Positions 19,464-27,860 of a stretch of 64,000 nt of DNA are shown here, piece by piece. The stretch covers positions 434,001 through 498,000 of the forward strand of contig NZ_CP034245.1 in the NCBI RefSeq assembly GCF_003931875.1, given 5' to 3'. The notes below the pieces were generated by a model. The model was not told the origin of the DNA. It did no database searches and was given only the letters and a program-made list of their open reading frames with translations. The position numbers were made by a program, and so were the translations under genes. Source of the DNA: Microbacterium sp. 10M-3C3. Lineage in GTDB: Bacteria; Actinomycetota; Actinomycetes; Actinomycetales; Microbacteriaceae. Each line of letters starts with the position of its first letter. The first letter of the stretch is position 1.

Positions 19464-20399
19464 ATGAAGAGCATCCGCTTCCACGAGACCGGTGACCCGA
19501 GCGTGCTGCACTGGGAGGACGTCGCTCTCCCCGAGCCTGGCCCGGGGCAGGTGCGCCTGGCCGTCGCAGGCGCCGCCGTCAACCCCGCCGACAATGGCCT
19601 GCGAGCCGGGACATTGCCCATCCCCGTCGCGCTCCCTCACGTCCCGGGATACGACGTGTCCGGCACGATCGACGCGATCGGCGAGGGAGTGACGGACTGG
19701 CGTGTGGGGGATGCCGTGATCGCCTTCCTGCCGATGGGTGAGGACGGCGGTGCAGCCGAGTTCGCGCTCGCGCCGGCCGCCGCGCTCGCGGCAGCACCGA
19801 CGGGCGTTGCGCTCGTGGATGCCGCCGGCATGCCGTCGGTGGCGCTCACGGCGTGGCAGGCGCTTTTCGAGCACGCCGGGCTCCGCGCCGGACAGCGCAT
19901 CCTCGTCGTTGGGGCGGGCGGGGTCGTCGGCAGCTACGCCGTGCAGCTCGCTCACCGGGCCGGCGCGCAGGTCGTCGCGACGGCGAGTCCGCGCAGCGCT
20001 GAGCGCGTGGGCGCCGACGGTGCCGACGAGGTGATCGACCACACGGTCGGCGACCTGGCCGACGCCGCGATCGCGCCCGTCGACGTGCTGCTGAACCTCG
20101 CACCGCTCGACCCCGCGGAGTTCACCGCGCTCGTCGGCCTCGTCCGCGACGGCGGCGTTGTCGTCAGCACGACGGCGTGGCTCGAGACGCCGGGCGACGC
20201 CGATCGCAATGTACGGGCGGAGACCGTCTTCGTCCGCAGCGACGCGGCGCAGCTTGCTCGGCTCGTCGACCTCGTCGACCGGAGCGAGCTGCGCGTCGAC
20301 GCCGCTGAGCGCGTGACGCTGCGCGAGCTCCCCGCCGTGCACGAGCGCATCGCCGCCGGCGCTCTGCGCGGCAAGGTCGTGGTCGTCCCGGCGGCGTGA
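19464..20399 (+). CDS. Zinc-independent NADP-dependent alcohol dehydrogenase/quinone oxidoreductase-like protein (MDR superfamily)
   Basis: 311 residues. Medium-chain reductase: GroES-like N-terminal domain (MKSIRFHETGDPSVLHWEDVALPEPGPGQVRLAV, VPGYDVSGTIDAIGEGV) and a Rossmann domain with ILVVGAGGVVGSYAVQLAHRAGAQVVATASPRS. No zinc-ligand cysteines are seen, so it is a quinone reductase-like type. GAAGGAGACTGAA precedes the ATG. Control by the divergent MarR suggests a role in detoxifying quinones or enones. Confidence 0.87.
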   Translation: MKSIRFHETGDPSVLHWEDVALPEPGPGQVRLAVAGAAVNPADNGLRAGTLPIPVALPHVPGYDVSGTIDAIGEGVTDWRVGDAVIAFLPMGEDGGAAEFALAPAAALAAAPTGVALVDAAGMPSVALTAWQALFEHAGLRAGQRILVVGAGGVVGSYAVQLAHRAGAQVVATASPRSAERVGADGADEVIDHTVGDLADAAIAPVDVLLNLAPLDPAEFTALVGLVRDGGVVVSTTAWLETPGDADRNVRAETVFVRSDAAQLARLVDLVDRSELRVDAAERVTLRELPAVHERIAAGALRGKVVVVPAA

Positions 20400-20412
20400 G
20401 GCGCACGCGTGC

Positions 20413-20811
20413 TCAGTCGCGGTCGACGAGGAGATTCGTGATGCGGGCGGTCGCCACCAGGCGACCGCCCGCATCGTCGATTCGGATGTCGTAGGTCGCC
20501 GTGCGGCGCCCGCGATGCAGCGCGGTCGCGGTCGCGGTGAGGACGCCGTCGCGCGCACCGCGGTGGTGGGTGATGTTCAGGTCGACGCCGACACACACCT
20601 TGCCGAGCGTGCTCGCGTGCACCATCGCCGCCCACGACCCCACGGCCTCCGCGAGCGCTGCGCTCGCCCCGCCGTGCAGGCGACCGAGCGACTGCGTGTT
20701 GCCGGCGACGGGCATGGTCGCGACGACCCGGTCGGGGGACTGCTCCCGGACCTCGATGCCGAGTTTGTCGTCGAGGGCTCCCGGGCTGATCCGCCACCAT
20801 CCGTCGCTCAT
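20413..20811 (-). CDS. PaaI-family hotdog thioesterase
   Basis: 132 residues, hotdog fold: LGIEVREQSPDRVVATMPVAGNTQSLGRLHGGASAALAEAVGSWAA with the HGG catalytic region and a VCVGVDLNITHHRGARDG strand. It hydrolyses acyl-CoA esters. GGAGGAG precedes the ATG at 20811. Divergent from the paaF operon and sharing its operator, so probably part of the same regulon. A second PaaI is encoded within the operon (24607); this one could clear dead-end CoA esters. Confidence 0.85.
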   Translation of the reverse strand: MSDGWWRISPGALDDKLGIEVREQSPDRVVATMPVAGNTQSLGRLHGGASAALAEAVGSWAAMVHASTLGKVCVGVDLNITHHRGARDGVLTATATALHRGRRTATYDIRIDDAGGRLVATARITNLLVDRD

Positions 20812-20845
20812 GCGCTCCTCCGTCGCTTGCCGTCTCCCGCGCCCT

Positions 20846-20876
20846 TTGACATTATTACTGAACGATCGTTCTGCAA
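20846..20876. promoter_or_regulatory. paaF promoter with TetR operator, site 2
   Basis: A consensus -35 TTGACA (20846-20851) runs into a palindrome (20855-20876) with core GAACGATCGTTC and left arm TTACT. On the minus strand TTGCAG and TAATGT spaced 16 bp can serve the divergent thioesterase gene. One bound TetR dimer could block both directions. Confidence 0.7.
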
Positions 20877-20910
20877 AGATCGAGCTGCGACGCTGCAGGG
20901 AAGGATGCCG

Positions 20911-21648
20911 ATGTCCGACGTGCTCCGGCTCGACCGCGCCGACGACCGTGTGGTCGCGACGCTCGACCGCCCCGAGGTGCGCAACGCGATCGATCAGGCG
21001 ACGGTCGACGCGCTCCACGCGCTGTGCGGCGAGCTCGAGACGCGCCCGCGGATCCTCATCCTGCGTGGCGCCGGCGGCGTCTTCGCGTCGGGCGCCGACA
21101 TCGCGCAGCTGCGGGAGCGCCGCGCCGTCGACGCCCGCCGCGGCATCAACTCCGAGGCCTTCCGCCGCATCCGGCGCCTGCCGATGCCCGTCATCGCCGC
21201 GATCGACGGCTATGCGCTGGGCGGCGGGGCGGAGCTCGCGTACGCCGCCGACATCCGCATCGGCACGCCGGGGATGCGCATCGGCAACCCTGAGACCGGT
21301 CTCGGCATCATCGCGGCGGCCGGCGCGACATGGCGGCTGCCGGCGATCGTGGGCGAGGCGCGCGCGAGCGAGCTGCTGCTCACCGGGCGCATCCTCGACG
21401 GCGCCGAAGCGCTCGCGTGGGGGCTCGTGTCGTCGCTGCACGAACCCGACGAGCTGGTCGGCGCCGCGCACGCCGTCGCCGACCGCATCGCACGGCACGA
21501 CCCGCTCGCTACCCGGCACACCAAGTCGGCCCTGCTCGCCCCCGCCGACGCGCATCCCGCGATCGAGGCGGACCTGCAGGCCGAGCTGTTCGAGAGCCCC
21601 GAGAAGGAGCGCCGCATGACCGCCTTCCTCGAGAGGAAGCACCGATGA
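20911..21648 (+). CDS. paaF: Enoyl-CoA hydratase, PaaF-like
   Basis: 245 residues, crotonase fold. ASGADIAQL and GYALGGGAELAYAADIRI form the oxyanion hole; both catalytic Glu positions are kept (NPETGLGII and ASELLLTG), arguing for a hydratase acting on 2,3-dehydroadipyl-CoA. The second ATG (20911) was chosen because GGGAAGG is six bases upstream, while it abuts the first. First gene of paaF-paaH-paaZ-paaI-paaK; ATGA overlap with paaH. Confidence 0.82.
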   Translation: MSDVLRLDRADDRVVATLDRPEVRNAIDQATVDALHALCGELETRPRILILRGAGGVFASGADIAQLRERRAVDARRGINSEAFRRIRRLPMPVIAAIDGYALGGGAELAYAADIRIGTPGMRIGNPETGLGIIAAAGATWRLPAIVGEARASELLLTGRILDGAEALAWGLVSSLHEPDELVGAAHAVADRIARHDPLATRHTKSALLAPADAHPAIEADLQAELFESPEKERRMTAFLERKHR

Positions 21649-22499
21649 GCGCGCCGGCGCGCGTGGGCGTGCTCGGTGGCGGCCGCATGGGCGCCGGCAT
21701 CGCGCACGCGTTCGCGCTCGCGGCGTCTCGCGTGACGATCGTCGAGCGTGACGACGCGTCGGCGGATGCGGCGAGCGCCCGCGTGTGGGAGAGCCTGCGT
21801 CGCTCGGTCGAGCGCGGAGCGACCGACCGCCCCCTCGACGCGCTCGCGGCGGCGGTGTCGGCGGGGACGGACGCGGCGGTCTTCGCCGACGCCGACCTCG
21901 TCGTCGAGGCGGTGCCCGAGGATCGCGACCTCAAGCTCGACGGCCTCCGCCGCGTCGAGGCGGTGCTGCCCGCGACCGCCGTGCTGGCCTCCAACACCTC
22001 CTCGATCTCCATCGATGCGCTCGCCGCGGCGCTCGAGCGTCCCGACCGCTTCCTCGGGCTGCACTTCTTCAACCCCGTGCCCGCATCGGCGCTCGTCGAG
22101 GTCGTGGTGGGGTCGGCCACCGCCCCCGACGTGCGGGCGGCGGCCGAGGGCTGGGTGGCGGCGCTCGGCAAGCGCGCGGTCGTCGTGCGCGATGCTCCGG
22201 GTTTCGCGTCGAGCCGCCTCGGCGTCGCGCTCGCGCTCGAGGCGATCCGCATGGTCGAGGAGGGTGTCGCCGAGCCGGCCGACATCGACGCCGCGATGGA
22301 GCTCGGGTACCGGCATCCGGTCGGCCCCCTGCACACGACCGACATCGTCGGGCTCGACGTGCGGCTCGGCATCGCCGAAGAGCTCGCCGCAACGCTCGGC
22401 GAGCGGTTCGCACCGCCGCAGCTGCTGCGCGACCTCGTCGCGGCGGGCCGCCTCGGACGCAAGAGCGGACGCGGCTTCTACGAATGGAGTGATCGATGA
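21645..22499 (+). CDS. paaH: 3-hydroxyacyl-CoA dehydrogenase, PaaH-like
   Basis: 284 residues, single-domain 3-hydroxybutyryl/3-hydroxyadipyl-CoA dehydrogenase: NAD site VGVLGGGRMGAGIAHAFALA, then ASNTSSISIDALA, the catalytic LHFFNPVP (His) and NR-type DAPGFASSRLG, with a C-terminal dimer domain GYRHPVGPLHTTDIVGLDVRL. Oxidises 3-hydroxyadipyl-CoA to 3-oxoadipyl-CoA in phenylacetate degradation. ATGA overlaps on both sides couple it to paaF and paaZ. About half the length of E. coli PaaH, the usual actinobacterial form. Confidence 0.87.
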   Translation: MSAPARVGVLGGGRMGAGIAHAFALAASRVTIVERDDASADAASARVWESLRRSVERGATDRPLDALAAAVSAGTDAAVFADADLVVEAVPEDRDLKLDGLRRVEAVLPATAVLASNTSSISIDALAAALERPDRFLGLHFFNPVPASALVEVVVGSATAPDVRAAAEGWVAALGKRAVVVRDAPGFASSRLGVALALEAIRMVEEGVAEPADIDAAMELGYRHPVGPLHTTDIVGLDVRLGIAEELAATLGERFAPPQLLRDLVAAGRLGRKSGRGFYEWSDR

Positions 22500-24610
22500 C
22501 CGAGATCCTGCCCAGCTACGTCCGGGGCGCGTGGTGGACCCCGGACGGCGATGACCCCGATGCGACGCTCGTGCGCGACGCGTCGACGGGCGAGCCGGTG
22601 ACGCGGGTCAGCACGCGCGGCCTCGACGTCGCGCGTGTGCTGGACTTCGCGCGCACCGTCGGGCAGCGGAGCCTCGGCGAGCTGACGTTCCATCAGCGCG
22701 CAGTGCTGCTCAAGCGCTTCGCGGTCGAGCTGAACGCGCACAAGGAGGAGCTGTACGCGCTGTCGCAGCGCAGCGGCTCCACCGTCCGCGACTCGCTCAG
22801 CGACATCGACGGCGGCATCGGCGTGCTCTTCACGTACTCGTCGAAGGGGCGGCGCGAGCTGCCCAACGCCCGCGTGTACGTCGATGGGCCGGTCGAGCCA
22901 CTGTCGAAGGACGGCTCGTTCCTCGGCCGGCACGTCTACACGCGGCTCCCGGGCGTCGCCGTCCAGATCAACGCGTTCAACTTCCCGATGTGGGGGGCCC
23001 TGGAGAAGTTCGCCCCGGCTTTCCTCGCGGGCGTCCCCACGGTGGTCAAACCCGCCACCCCGACCGCATACATCGCCGAGGCGTGGGTGCGCATCCTCGT
23101 CGACTCCGGGCTCCTCCCCGACGGGTCGCTGCAGCTGGTCAGCGGCAGCGTGCCGGGGCTCTTCGACGCCTTGCAGCTCGGCGACCTCGTCGGCTTCACC
23201 GGGAGCGCCGTGACCGCCGACCGCCTCCGCCGGCACGAGAGCGTGCAGACCGGCGGCGTGCGCTTCACGAGCGAGACCGATTCGATCAACGCGTCGGTGC
23301 TCGGTCCCGACGCGCAGCCGGGCACCCCGGAGTTCGACGCCTACGTGAAGCAGCTGCTCGTCGAGCTGACGACGAAGGCCGGACAGAAGTGCACGGCGAT
23401 CCGCCGGGCGATCGTGCCGGAGGCCGCGGTCGACGCCGTCGTGGAGGCGCTGCGCGCCAAGGTCGCCGAGCGCGTCGTGCTCGGCGACCCCCGTGCGGAC
23501 GGCGTCACGATGGGTCCGGTCGTCTCGCTCGCGCAGCGTGACGAGGTGGTGCGGCAGGTGCGGCGCCTCCTCGACGCGGGCGGCGAGCTGGTGCTCGGCG
23601 ACCTCGACGCGCCGGTCGTCCGCCGGGCGGACGGCAGCGACGGCACGCTCGCCGACGGCGCGTTCCTCGCACCGATGATCGTGCGGTTCGTGGATGCGGC
23701 GACCCCGGCCGTGCACGAGATCGAGGCGTTCGGCCCGGTCGCGAGCATCCTGCCCTACACCTCGGTCGCCGAGGCGGCCGACCTCGTCGCGCGCGGCGGC
23801 GGATCGCTCGTCACGAGCGTCGCGACCCACGACCCCGACGTCGCGGTCGAGCTCATGGGCCGCATCGGCGCCTACAACGGCCGTGTGCTCTTCCTCGACC
23901 GCGACGACGCGCGCACGTCGACGGGCCACGGCGCGCCCGTGCCGCATCTCGTGCATGGCGGACCCGGCCGCGCCGGCGGCGGCGAGGAGCTCGGCGGCAT
24001 CCGCGCGGTGCTGCACCACATGCAGCGCACCGCCGTGCAGGGGACGCCCGCGTTCCTCACCGCGCTCACGGGTGTGTGGCACGAGGGCGCCGCGGCGTCG
24101 CCGGGCGGCCGCCACCCGTTCCGCAAGTCGCTCGCCGAGCTGCGGATAGGGGACCAGGTCGTGTCGCCCTCGCGCGAGGTCACACTCGCCGACATCGAGA
24201 CGTTCGCGCACTTCACGGGCGACACCTTCTACGCGCACATGGACGAGCGCTCCGCCGCCGCGAACCCGTTCTTCCCGGGCCGTGTCGCGCACGGCTACCT
24301 CCTCGTCTCGTGGGCGGCGGGGCTCTTCGTCGACCCCGACCCGGGCCCCGTGCTCGCCAACTACGGCCTCGAGAACCTGCGGTTCGTCACCCCGGTCTCG
24401 CCCGGCGACGAGATCCGCGTCGTCCTCACGGCGAAGCAGATCACACCGCGCGAGACCGACGAATACGGCGAGGTGCGCTGGGACGCCGTCATCCGCAACC
24501 AGCGCGACGAGATCGTCGCGTCCTACGACGTGCTCACCCTCGTCGCGAAGGAGCAGGGCGCGGATGCGGCGACCGCCGCGGTCGAGGCCGAGCCGGCGGT
24601 GGCGTCGTGA
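22496..24610 (+). CDS. paaZ: Oxepin-CoA hydrolase/3-oxo-5,6-dehydrosuberyl-CoA semialdehyde dehydrogenase PaaZ
   Basis: 704 residues in two parts. Residues 1-530 form an aldehyde dehydrogenase with NAFNFPMWGALEKF and the catalytic Cys in AGQKCTAIRRA. Residues 550-690 form an R-specific MaoC-like hydratase with VTLADIETFAHFTGDTFYAHMDE (Asp and His). PaaZ opens the oxepin-CoA ring and oxidises the resulting aldehyde. Linked by ATGA and GTGA overlaps to its neighbours. Confidence 0.93.
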   Translation: MTEILPSYVRGAWWTPDGDDPDATLVRDASTGEPVTRVSTRGLDVARVLDFARTVGQRSLGELTFHQRAVLLKRFAVELNAHKEELYALSQRSGSTVRDSLSDIDGGIGVLFTYSSKGRRELPNARVYVDGPVEPLSKDGSFLGRHVYTRLPGVAVQINAFNFPMWGALEKFAPAFLAGVPTVVKPATPTAYIAEAWVRILVDSGLLPDGSLQLVSGSVPGLFDALQLGDLVGFTGSAVTADRLRRHESVQTGGVRFTSETDSINASVLGPDAQPGTPEFDAYVKQLLVELTTKAGQKCTAIRRAIVPEAAVDAVVEALRAKVAERVVLGDPRADGVTMGPVVSLAQRDEVVRQVRRLLDAGGELVLGDLDAPVVRRADGSDGTLADGAFLAPMIVRFVDAATPAVHEIEAFGPVASILPYTSVAEAADLVARGGGSLVTSVATHDPDVAVELMGRIGAYNGRVLFLDRDDARTSTGHGAPVPHLVHGGPGRAGGGEELGGIRAVLHHMQRTAVQGTPAFLTALTGVWHEGAAASPGGRHPFRKSLAELRIGDQVVSPSREVTLADIETFAHFTGDTFYAHMDERSAAANPFFPGRVAHGYLLVSWAAGLFVDPDPGPVLANYGLENLRFVTPVSPGDEIRVVLTAKQITPRETDEYGEVRWDAVIRNQRDEIVASYDVLTLVAKEQGADAATAAVEAEPAVAS

Positions 24611-25008
24611 GCACGCCCACCCTGCGCCCCATGATGCAGCGCGACCGCGCCTCGGCGGCGCTCGGCATGCGCGTCGAGCGGGACGAGCCGGGCCACGCCG
24701 TCGTGTCGATGACGGTGCGCGAGGACATGCTGAACGGCTTCGCGATCACTCACGGCGGGCTCGTGTTCGCCCTCGCCGACACCGCGTTCGCGATCGCGTG
24801 CAACGAGGACGAGCGCGTGACCGTCGCCGCCGGCGCCGACATCACGTTCCTGAAGTCCACGACGTCGGGGCAGACGCTGACCGCGACGGCTCTGCGACGC
24901 GTCCGGCGCGGTCGCAGCGGCCTGTACGACGTCACCGTCACCGACGACGCCGGCGATGTCGTCGCGGAGTTCCGCGGCCGCTCGCGCACGACCGATCGCC
25001 CCGCCTGA
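24607..25008 (+). CDS. paaI: Hydroxyphenylacetyl-CoA thioesterase PaaI
   Basis: 133 residues, hotdog fold: ALGMRVERDEPGHAVVSMTVREDMLNGFAITHGGLVFALADTAFAIACNE with the catalytic Asp in ALADTAFA, then ADITFLKSTTSGQTLTATA. It frees CoA from stalled ring-hydroxylated phenylacetyl-CoA. GTG start overlapping the paaZ stop (GTGA). Confidence 0.88.
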   Translation: MSTPTLRPMMQRDRASAALGMRVERDEPGHAVVSMTVREDMLNGFAITHGGLVFALADTAFAIACNEDERVTVAAGADITFLKSTTSGQTLTATALRRVRRGRSGLYDVTVTDDAGDVVAEFRGRSRTTDRPA

Positions 25009-25057
25009 CCCCGCCTCATCCTGACCCCGACCCAGAGCCCGACGAACGAGGGATGCC

Positions 25058-26362
25058 ATGTCGAAGACGACCGCCCCGACCCGCCCCGCCCACGATGCGC
25101 CCGAGACGCTGACGCGCCCCGAGCTGGAGGCGCTGCAGCTCGAGCGGCTGCAGTGGACCGTGCGTCACGCGTATGAGAACGTTCCGCTGTATCGGCGCAC
25201 CTTCGACGAGGCCGGTGTCGCGCCCGCCGACATCCGCTCGCTCGCCGATGTCGTGCGCCTGCCCTTCACCACGAAGGCCGACCTGCGCGAGACGTACCCG
25301 TTCGGCATGTTCGCCGTGCCGCAGGCCGAGGTGCGCCGCATCCACGCGTCGTCCGGCACGACCGGGCGTCCGACGGTCGTCGGCTACACCGCCGGCGACC
25401 TCGACCGCTGGGCAGACCTCGTCGCGCGGTCGCTGCGCGCGGCAGGCGTGCGGGCGGGCATGCGGGTGCACAACGCGTACGGCTACGGCCTGTTCACGGG
25501 CGGCCTCGGCGCTCACGCGGGCATCGAGCGGCTCGGCGCGACCGTCATCCCGATGTCGGGCGGGCAGACCGCGCGCCAGGTGCAGCTCATCCGCGACTTC
25601 GAGCCCGACGCCATCATGTGCACGCCCAGCTACCTGCTGACGATCGCCGATGCGATCGAGGAGGCGGGCATCGACCCGCGCTCGACGTCGCTGAAGGTGG
25701 GTATCCTCGGCGCCGAGCCGTGGACGAACCGGCTGCGCGCCGAGATCGAGCGGCGCCTCGGGATCGACGCCGTCGACATCTACGGGCTGAGCGAGGTCAT
25801 GGGCCCGGGTGTAGCGAGCGAGAGCGCGCTGACGAAGGACGGCCCGCACGTGTGGGAGGATCACTTCCTCCCCGAGACGATCCACGGCGACACCGGTGCG
25901 CCCGTCGCCGACGGCGAGGTCGGCGAGCTCGTGTTCACCTCCCTCACGAAGGAGGCATTCCCCGTCATCCGGTATCGCACGCGCGACCTGACGCGTCTGC
26001 TGCCGGGCACCGCCTACCCCGCGATGCGGCGCATCGAGAAGATCACCGGCCGCAACGACGACATGATCATCCTGCGCGGCGTGAACCTCTTCCCGACGCA
26101 GATCGAGGAGCTCGTGCTCGGCATCGAGACGCTCACGCCGCACTTCATCCTCGAGCTCCGCCGCGAGGGGCGGCTGGACTGCATGGCCGTGCGCATCGAG
26201 CGGCACCCCGACCTCGAGCGCTCGGTGTGCGAAGCGGCGGCCGAGGTGCTGCAGCAGCGCATCAAGACGCACATCGGCACGTCGGTCGATGTGATCGTCG
26301 CCGAGCCGGGGGAGCTGCCCCGCAGCGAAGGCAAGTACAAGCGCGTCTACGACTACCGCTGA
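25058..26362 (+). CDS. paaK: Phenylacetate-CoA ligase PaaK
   Basis: 434 residues, usual length. ANL superfamily: ATP-binding P-loop IHASSGTTGRPTVVGYT, then LGAEPWTNRLRAEIERRLGIDAVDIYGLSEVMGPGVASE, RYRTRDLTRLL and RRIEKITGRNDDMIILRGVNLFPTQIEE, with a C-terminal PaaK lid domain. Activates phenylacetate to phenylacetyl-CoA, the entry step. GAGGGATGCC before the ATG; 49-bp gap after paaI. Confidence 0.94.
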   Translation: MSKTTAPTRPAHDAPETLTRPELEALQLERLQWTVRHAYENVPLYRRTFDEAGVAPADIRSLADVVRLPFTTKADLRETYPFGMFAVPQAEVRRIHASSGTTGRPTVVGYTAGDLDRWADLVARSLRAAGVRAGMRVHNAYGYGLFTGGLGAHAGIERLGATVIPMSGGQTARQVQLIRDFEPDAIMCTPSYLLTIADAIEEAGIDPRSTSLKVGILGAEPWTNRLRAEIERRLGIDAVDIYGLSEVMGPGVASESALTKDGPHVWEDHFLPETIHGDTGAPVADGEVGELVFTSLTKEAFPVIRYRTRDLTRLLPGTAYPAMRRIEKITGRNDDMIILRGVNLFPTQIEELVLGIETLTPHFILELRREGRLDCMAVRIERHPDLERSVCEAAAEVLQQRIKTHIGTSVDVIVAEPGELPRSEGKYKRVYDYR

Positions 26363-26385
26363 GCCTGCAGCCGCGCGTCGCTCGG

Positions 26386-26673
26386 GTGCACGACGCGCGC
26401 CCCCACCGCGTCGTGCCCCTCGTCGTCGGCGCCGCGCCCCTCCTCGTCTTCGGGCTCGCGCTCGTGGCGCTGGCCCCGTCCGCAGCGACCGTGTTCGTCA
26501 GCGCCGCGGCGATCGGCCTCGGCGTCGGCGTCCTCACGCCGCTCGGCTTCGCCCGCCTCGCCGCGACCGTCGCGCTCGCGGCGATGGCGATCGCGACGGC
26601 GGTCGTCGCCGGGCTGGGGGTGACCCTCGCGGCGCGCTCCGGCGCGGCGCCGAGCGAGCCGATCGAGCGCTGA
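26386..26673 (+). CDS. Hypothetical small membrane protein
   Basis: 95 residues with three hydrophobic segments (VVPLVVGAAPLLVFGLALVALA, TVFVSAAAIGLGVGVLTPL, LAATVALAAMAIATAVVAGLGVTLA) and no cytoplasmic domain. The GTG start is 23 bases after paaK and lacks a clear ribosome site, so the start and even the gene are uncertain. Codon third positions agree with the neighbours. Function not recognised. Confidence 0.45.
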   Translation: MHDARPHRVVPLVVGAAPLLVFGLALVALAPSAATVFVSAAAIGLGVGVLTPLGFARLAATVALAAMAIATAVVAGLGVTLAARSGAAPSEPIER

Positions 26674-26723
26674 CGACTACCGTGGAGCCCGGTCCGCAGC
26701 ATCCGCGGATCGGGAGGAGCGGC

Positions 26724-27596
26724 ATGATCGAGGCGGACACGCGCATCTCGTACCCCGACGGAGACGTCACGAGCGAGAGCGCGATCGTGCACGTGCAGCC
26801 CGGTGGCGCGGCGACGAGCCTCGTCGTGCTCGCGGCGACCGCGGCGCATCCGGTCGACCCGACGTGGCCCGACCAGGGCCCCGACCGCGGCACCCTCACG
26901 GTCGGCGGCTCCGACCTGCCGCTCCAGGACGTTCGGATCGGCGCGTGGGACGGCACCGAGCTGCACGTCGGCGATCGGCTGCCGGCACGGCTGGGCACCG
27001 AGGGGTGGCGCTTCGTCGTCGTGCACGAGGTGCCCGCGGATGCGGCGCTCGAGGTCGGCGCGACGGCCGTCGTGCACGTGGACGAGCGGCACCGCCGCAG
27101 CCTGTCGCTCGGCCACACCGCGTGCCACGTCGCATCGCTCGCCCTGAACGCCGCGCTCGCCGACCGGTGGACGAAGGACGCGCGCCGCGACGCGCTCGGT
27201 GCGCCCGACTTCGACGGCATCGCGATCCAGCGGTCGGTCATCCGGCCGTGGGGGTCGACCGACACCTACCGGCTCGGCAAGTCGCTGCGCCGGAGCGGCT
27301 TCCGTACCGAGGGGCTGGGCGAGGAGCTCGACGAGATCGCGCGGCGGATCGATGAGCGTCTGGCCGGGTGGGTCGCCTCGGACGCCGCAGTGTGGATCGA
27401 ACGGCCGTCGGATGCCCTGACGGCGCGCCGGTCCTGGCACTGCGCGTTGCCGGAGCAGACGGCGGTGATCCCGTGCGGCGGCACCCACGCCCGTCATCTT
27501 GGCGAGCTGGGGGCTGTGACTGTGCGGCTCGCCCTCGACGACAGCGGCACCGAGCTGACGATGGAGACCGACGCGCGGCCGGCGGGTACACCGTGA
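26724..27596 (+). CDS. AlaX-like (alanyl-tRNA synthetase editing-domain) metal-dependent hydrolase
   Basis: 290 residues. It resembles free-standing alanyl-tRNA editing proteins: GHTACHVASLALN at about 130 supplies the His-x3-His zinc ligands and IPCGGTHARHLGELG at about 250 supplies the Cys-x3-His ligands. Such proteins deacylate mischarged Ser-tRNA(Ala) or act on related substrates. GGGAGGAGCGGC before the ATG at 26724; TACCGT at 26678 may be a -10 box. Translationally coupled (GTGA) to a truncated RidA frame. Confidence 0.75.
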   Translation: MIEADTRISYPDGDVTSESAIVHVQPGGAATSLVVLAATAAHPVDPTWPDQGPDRGTLTVGGSDLPLQDVRIGAWDGTELHVGDRLPARLGTEGWRFVVVHEVPADAALEVGATAVVHVDERHRRSLSLGHTACHVASLALNAALADRWTKDARRDALGAPDFDGIAIQRSVIRPWGSTDTYRLGKSLRRSGFRTEGLGEELDEIARRIDERLAGWVASDAAVWIERPSDALTARRSWHCALPEQTAVIPCGGTHARHLGELGAVTVRLALDDSGTELTMETDARPAGTP

Positions 27597-27793
27597 AGGC
27601 GGCCGTGCGTCTGATCCGCTCGGACGATCTCGCACCCGCACCATACGCCCACGGCGCGGCGGGTGCACGCCTCGCGGATGTCGTCAGCACGCGCAGCGCG
27701 CTGATCGGAGTCACCGTTTTCGGCTACGAGGATCAGTTGGTCGAGATTGAAGCGGTCGCGGCGCTCAGACCGGCGGGGAGCCTCCGGGAATGA
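27593..27793 (+). pseudogene. RidA-like protein with a large internal deletion
   Basis: 66 residues in one open frame. The first 15 (VKAAVRLIRSDDLAPAPYAH) resemble the N-terminus of RidA/YjgF imine deaminases and the last 25 (ALIGVTVFGYEDQLVEIEAVAAL) resemble their C-terminal strands, but the middle of the usual ~130-residue trimeric fold is missing. An in-frame deletion of about 60 codons would explain it. GTGA overlap with the AlaX-like gene is intact. Probably non-functional. Confidence 0.55.
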
Positions 27794-27860
27794 GCATCTC
27801 GTTCGTCGATGTCGGGATGACCGCGTGATGTTCGCGCAGGACCTGCGCGGCTGACTCGCC

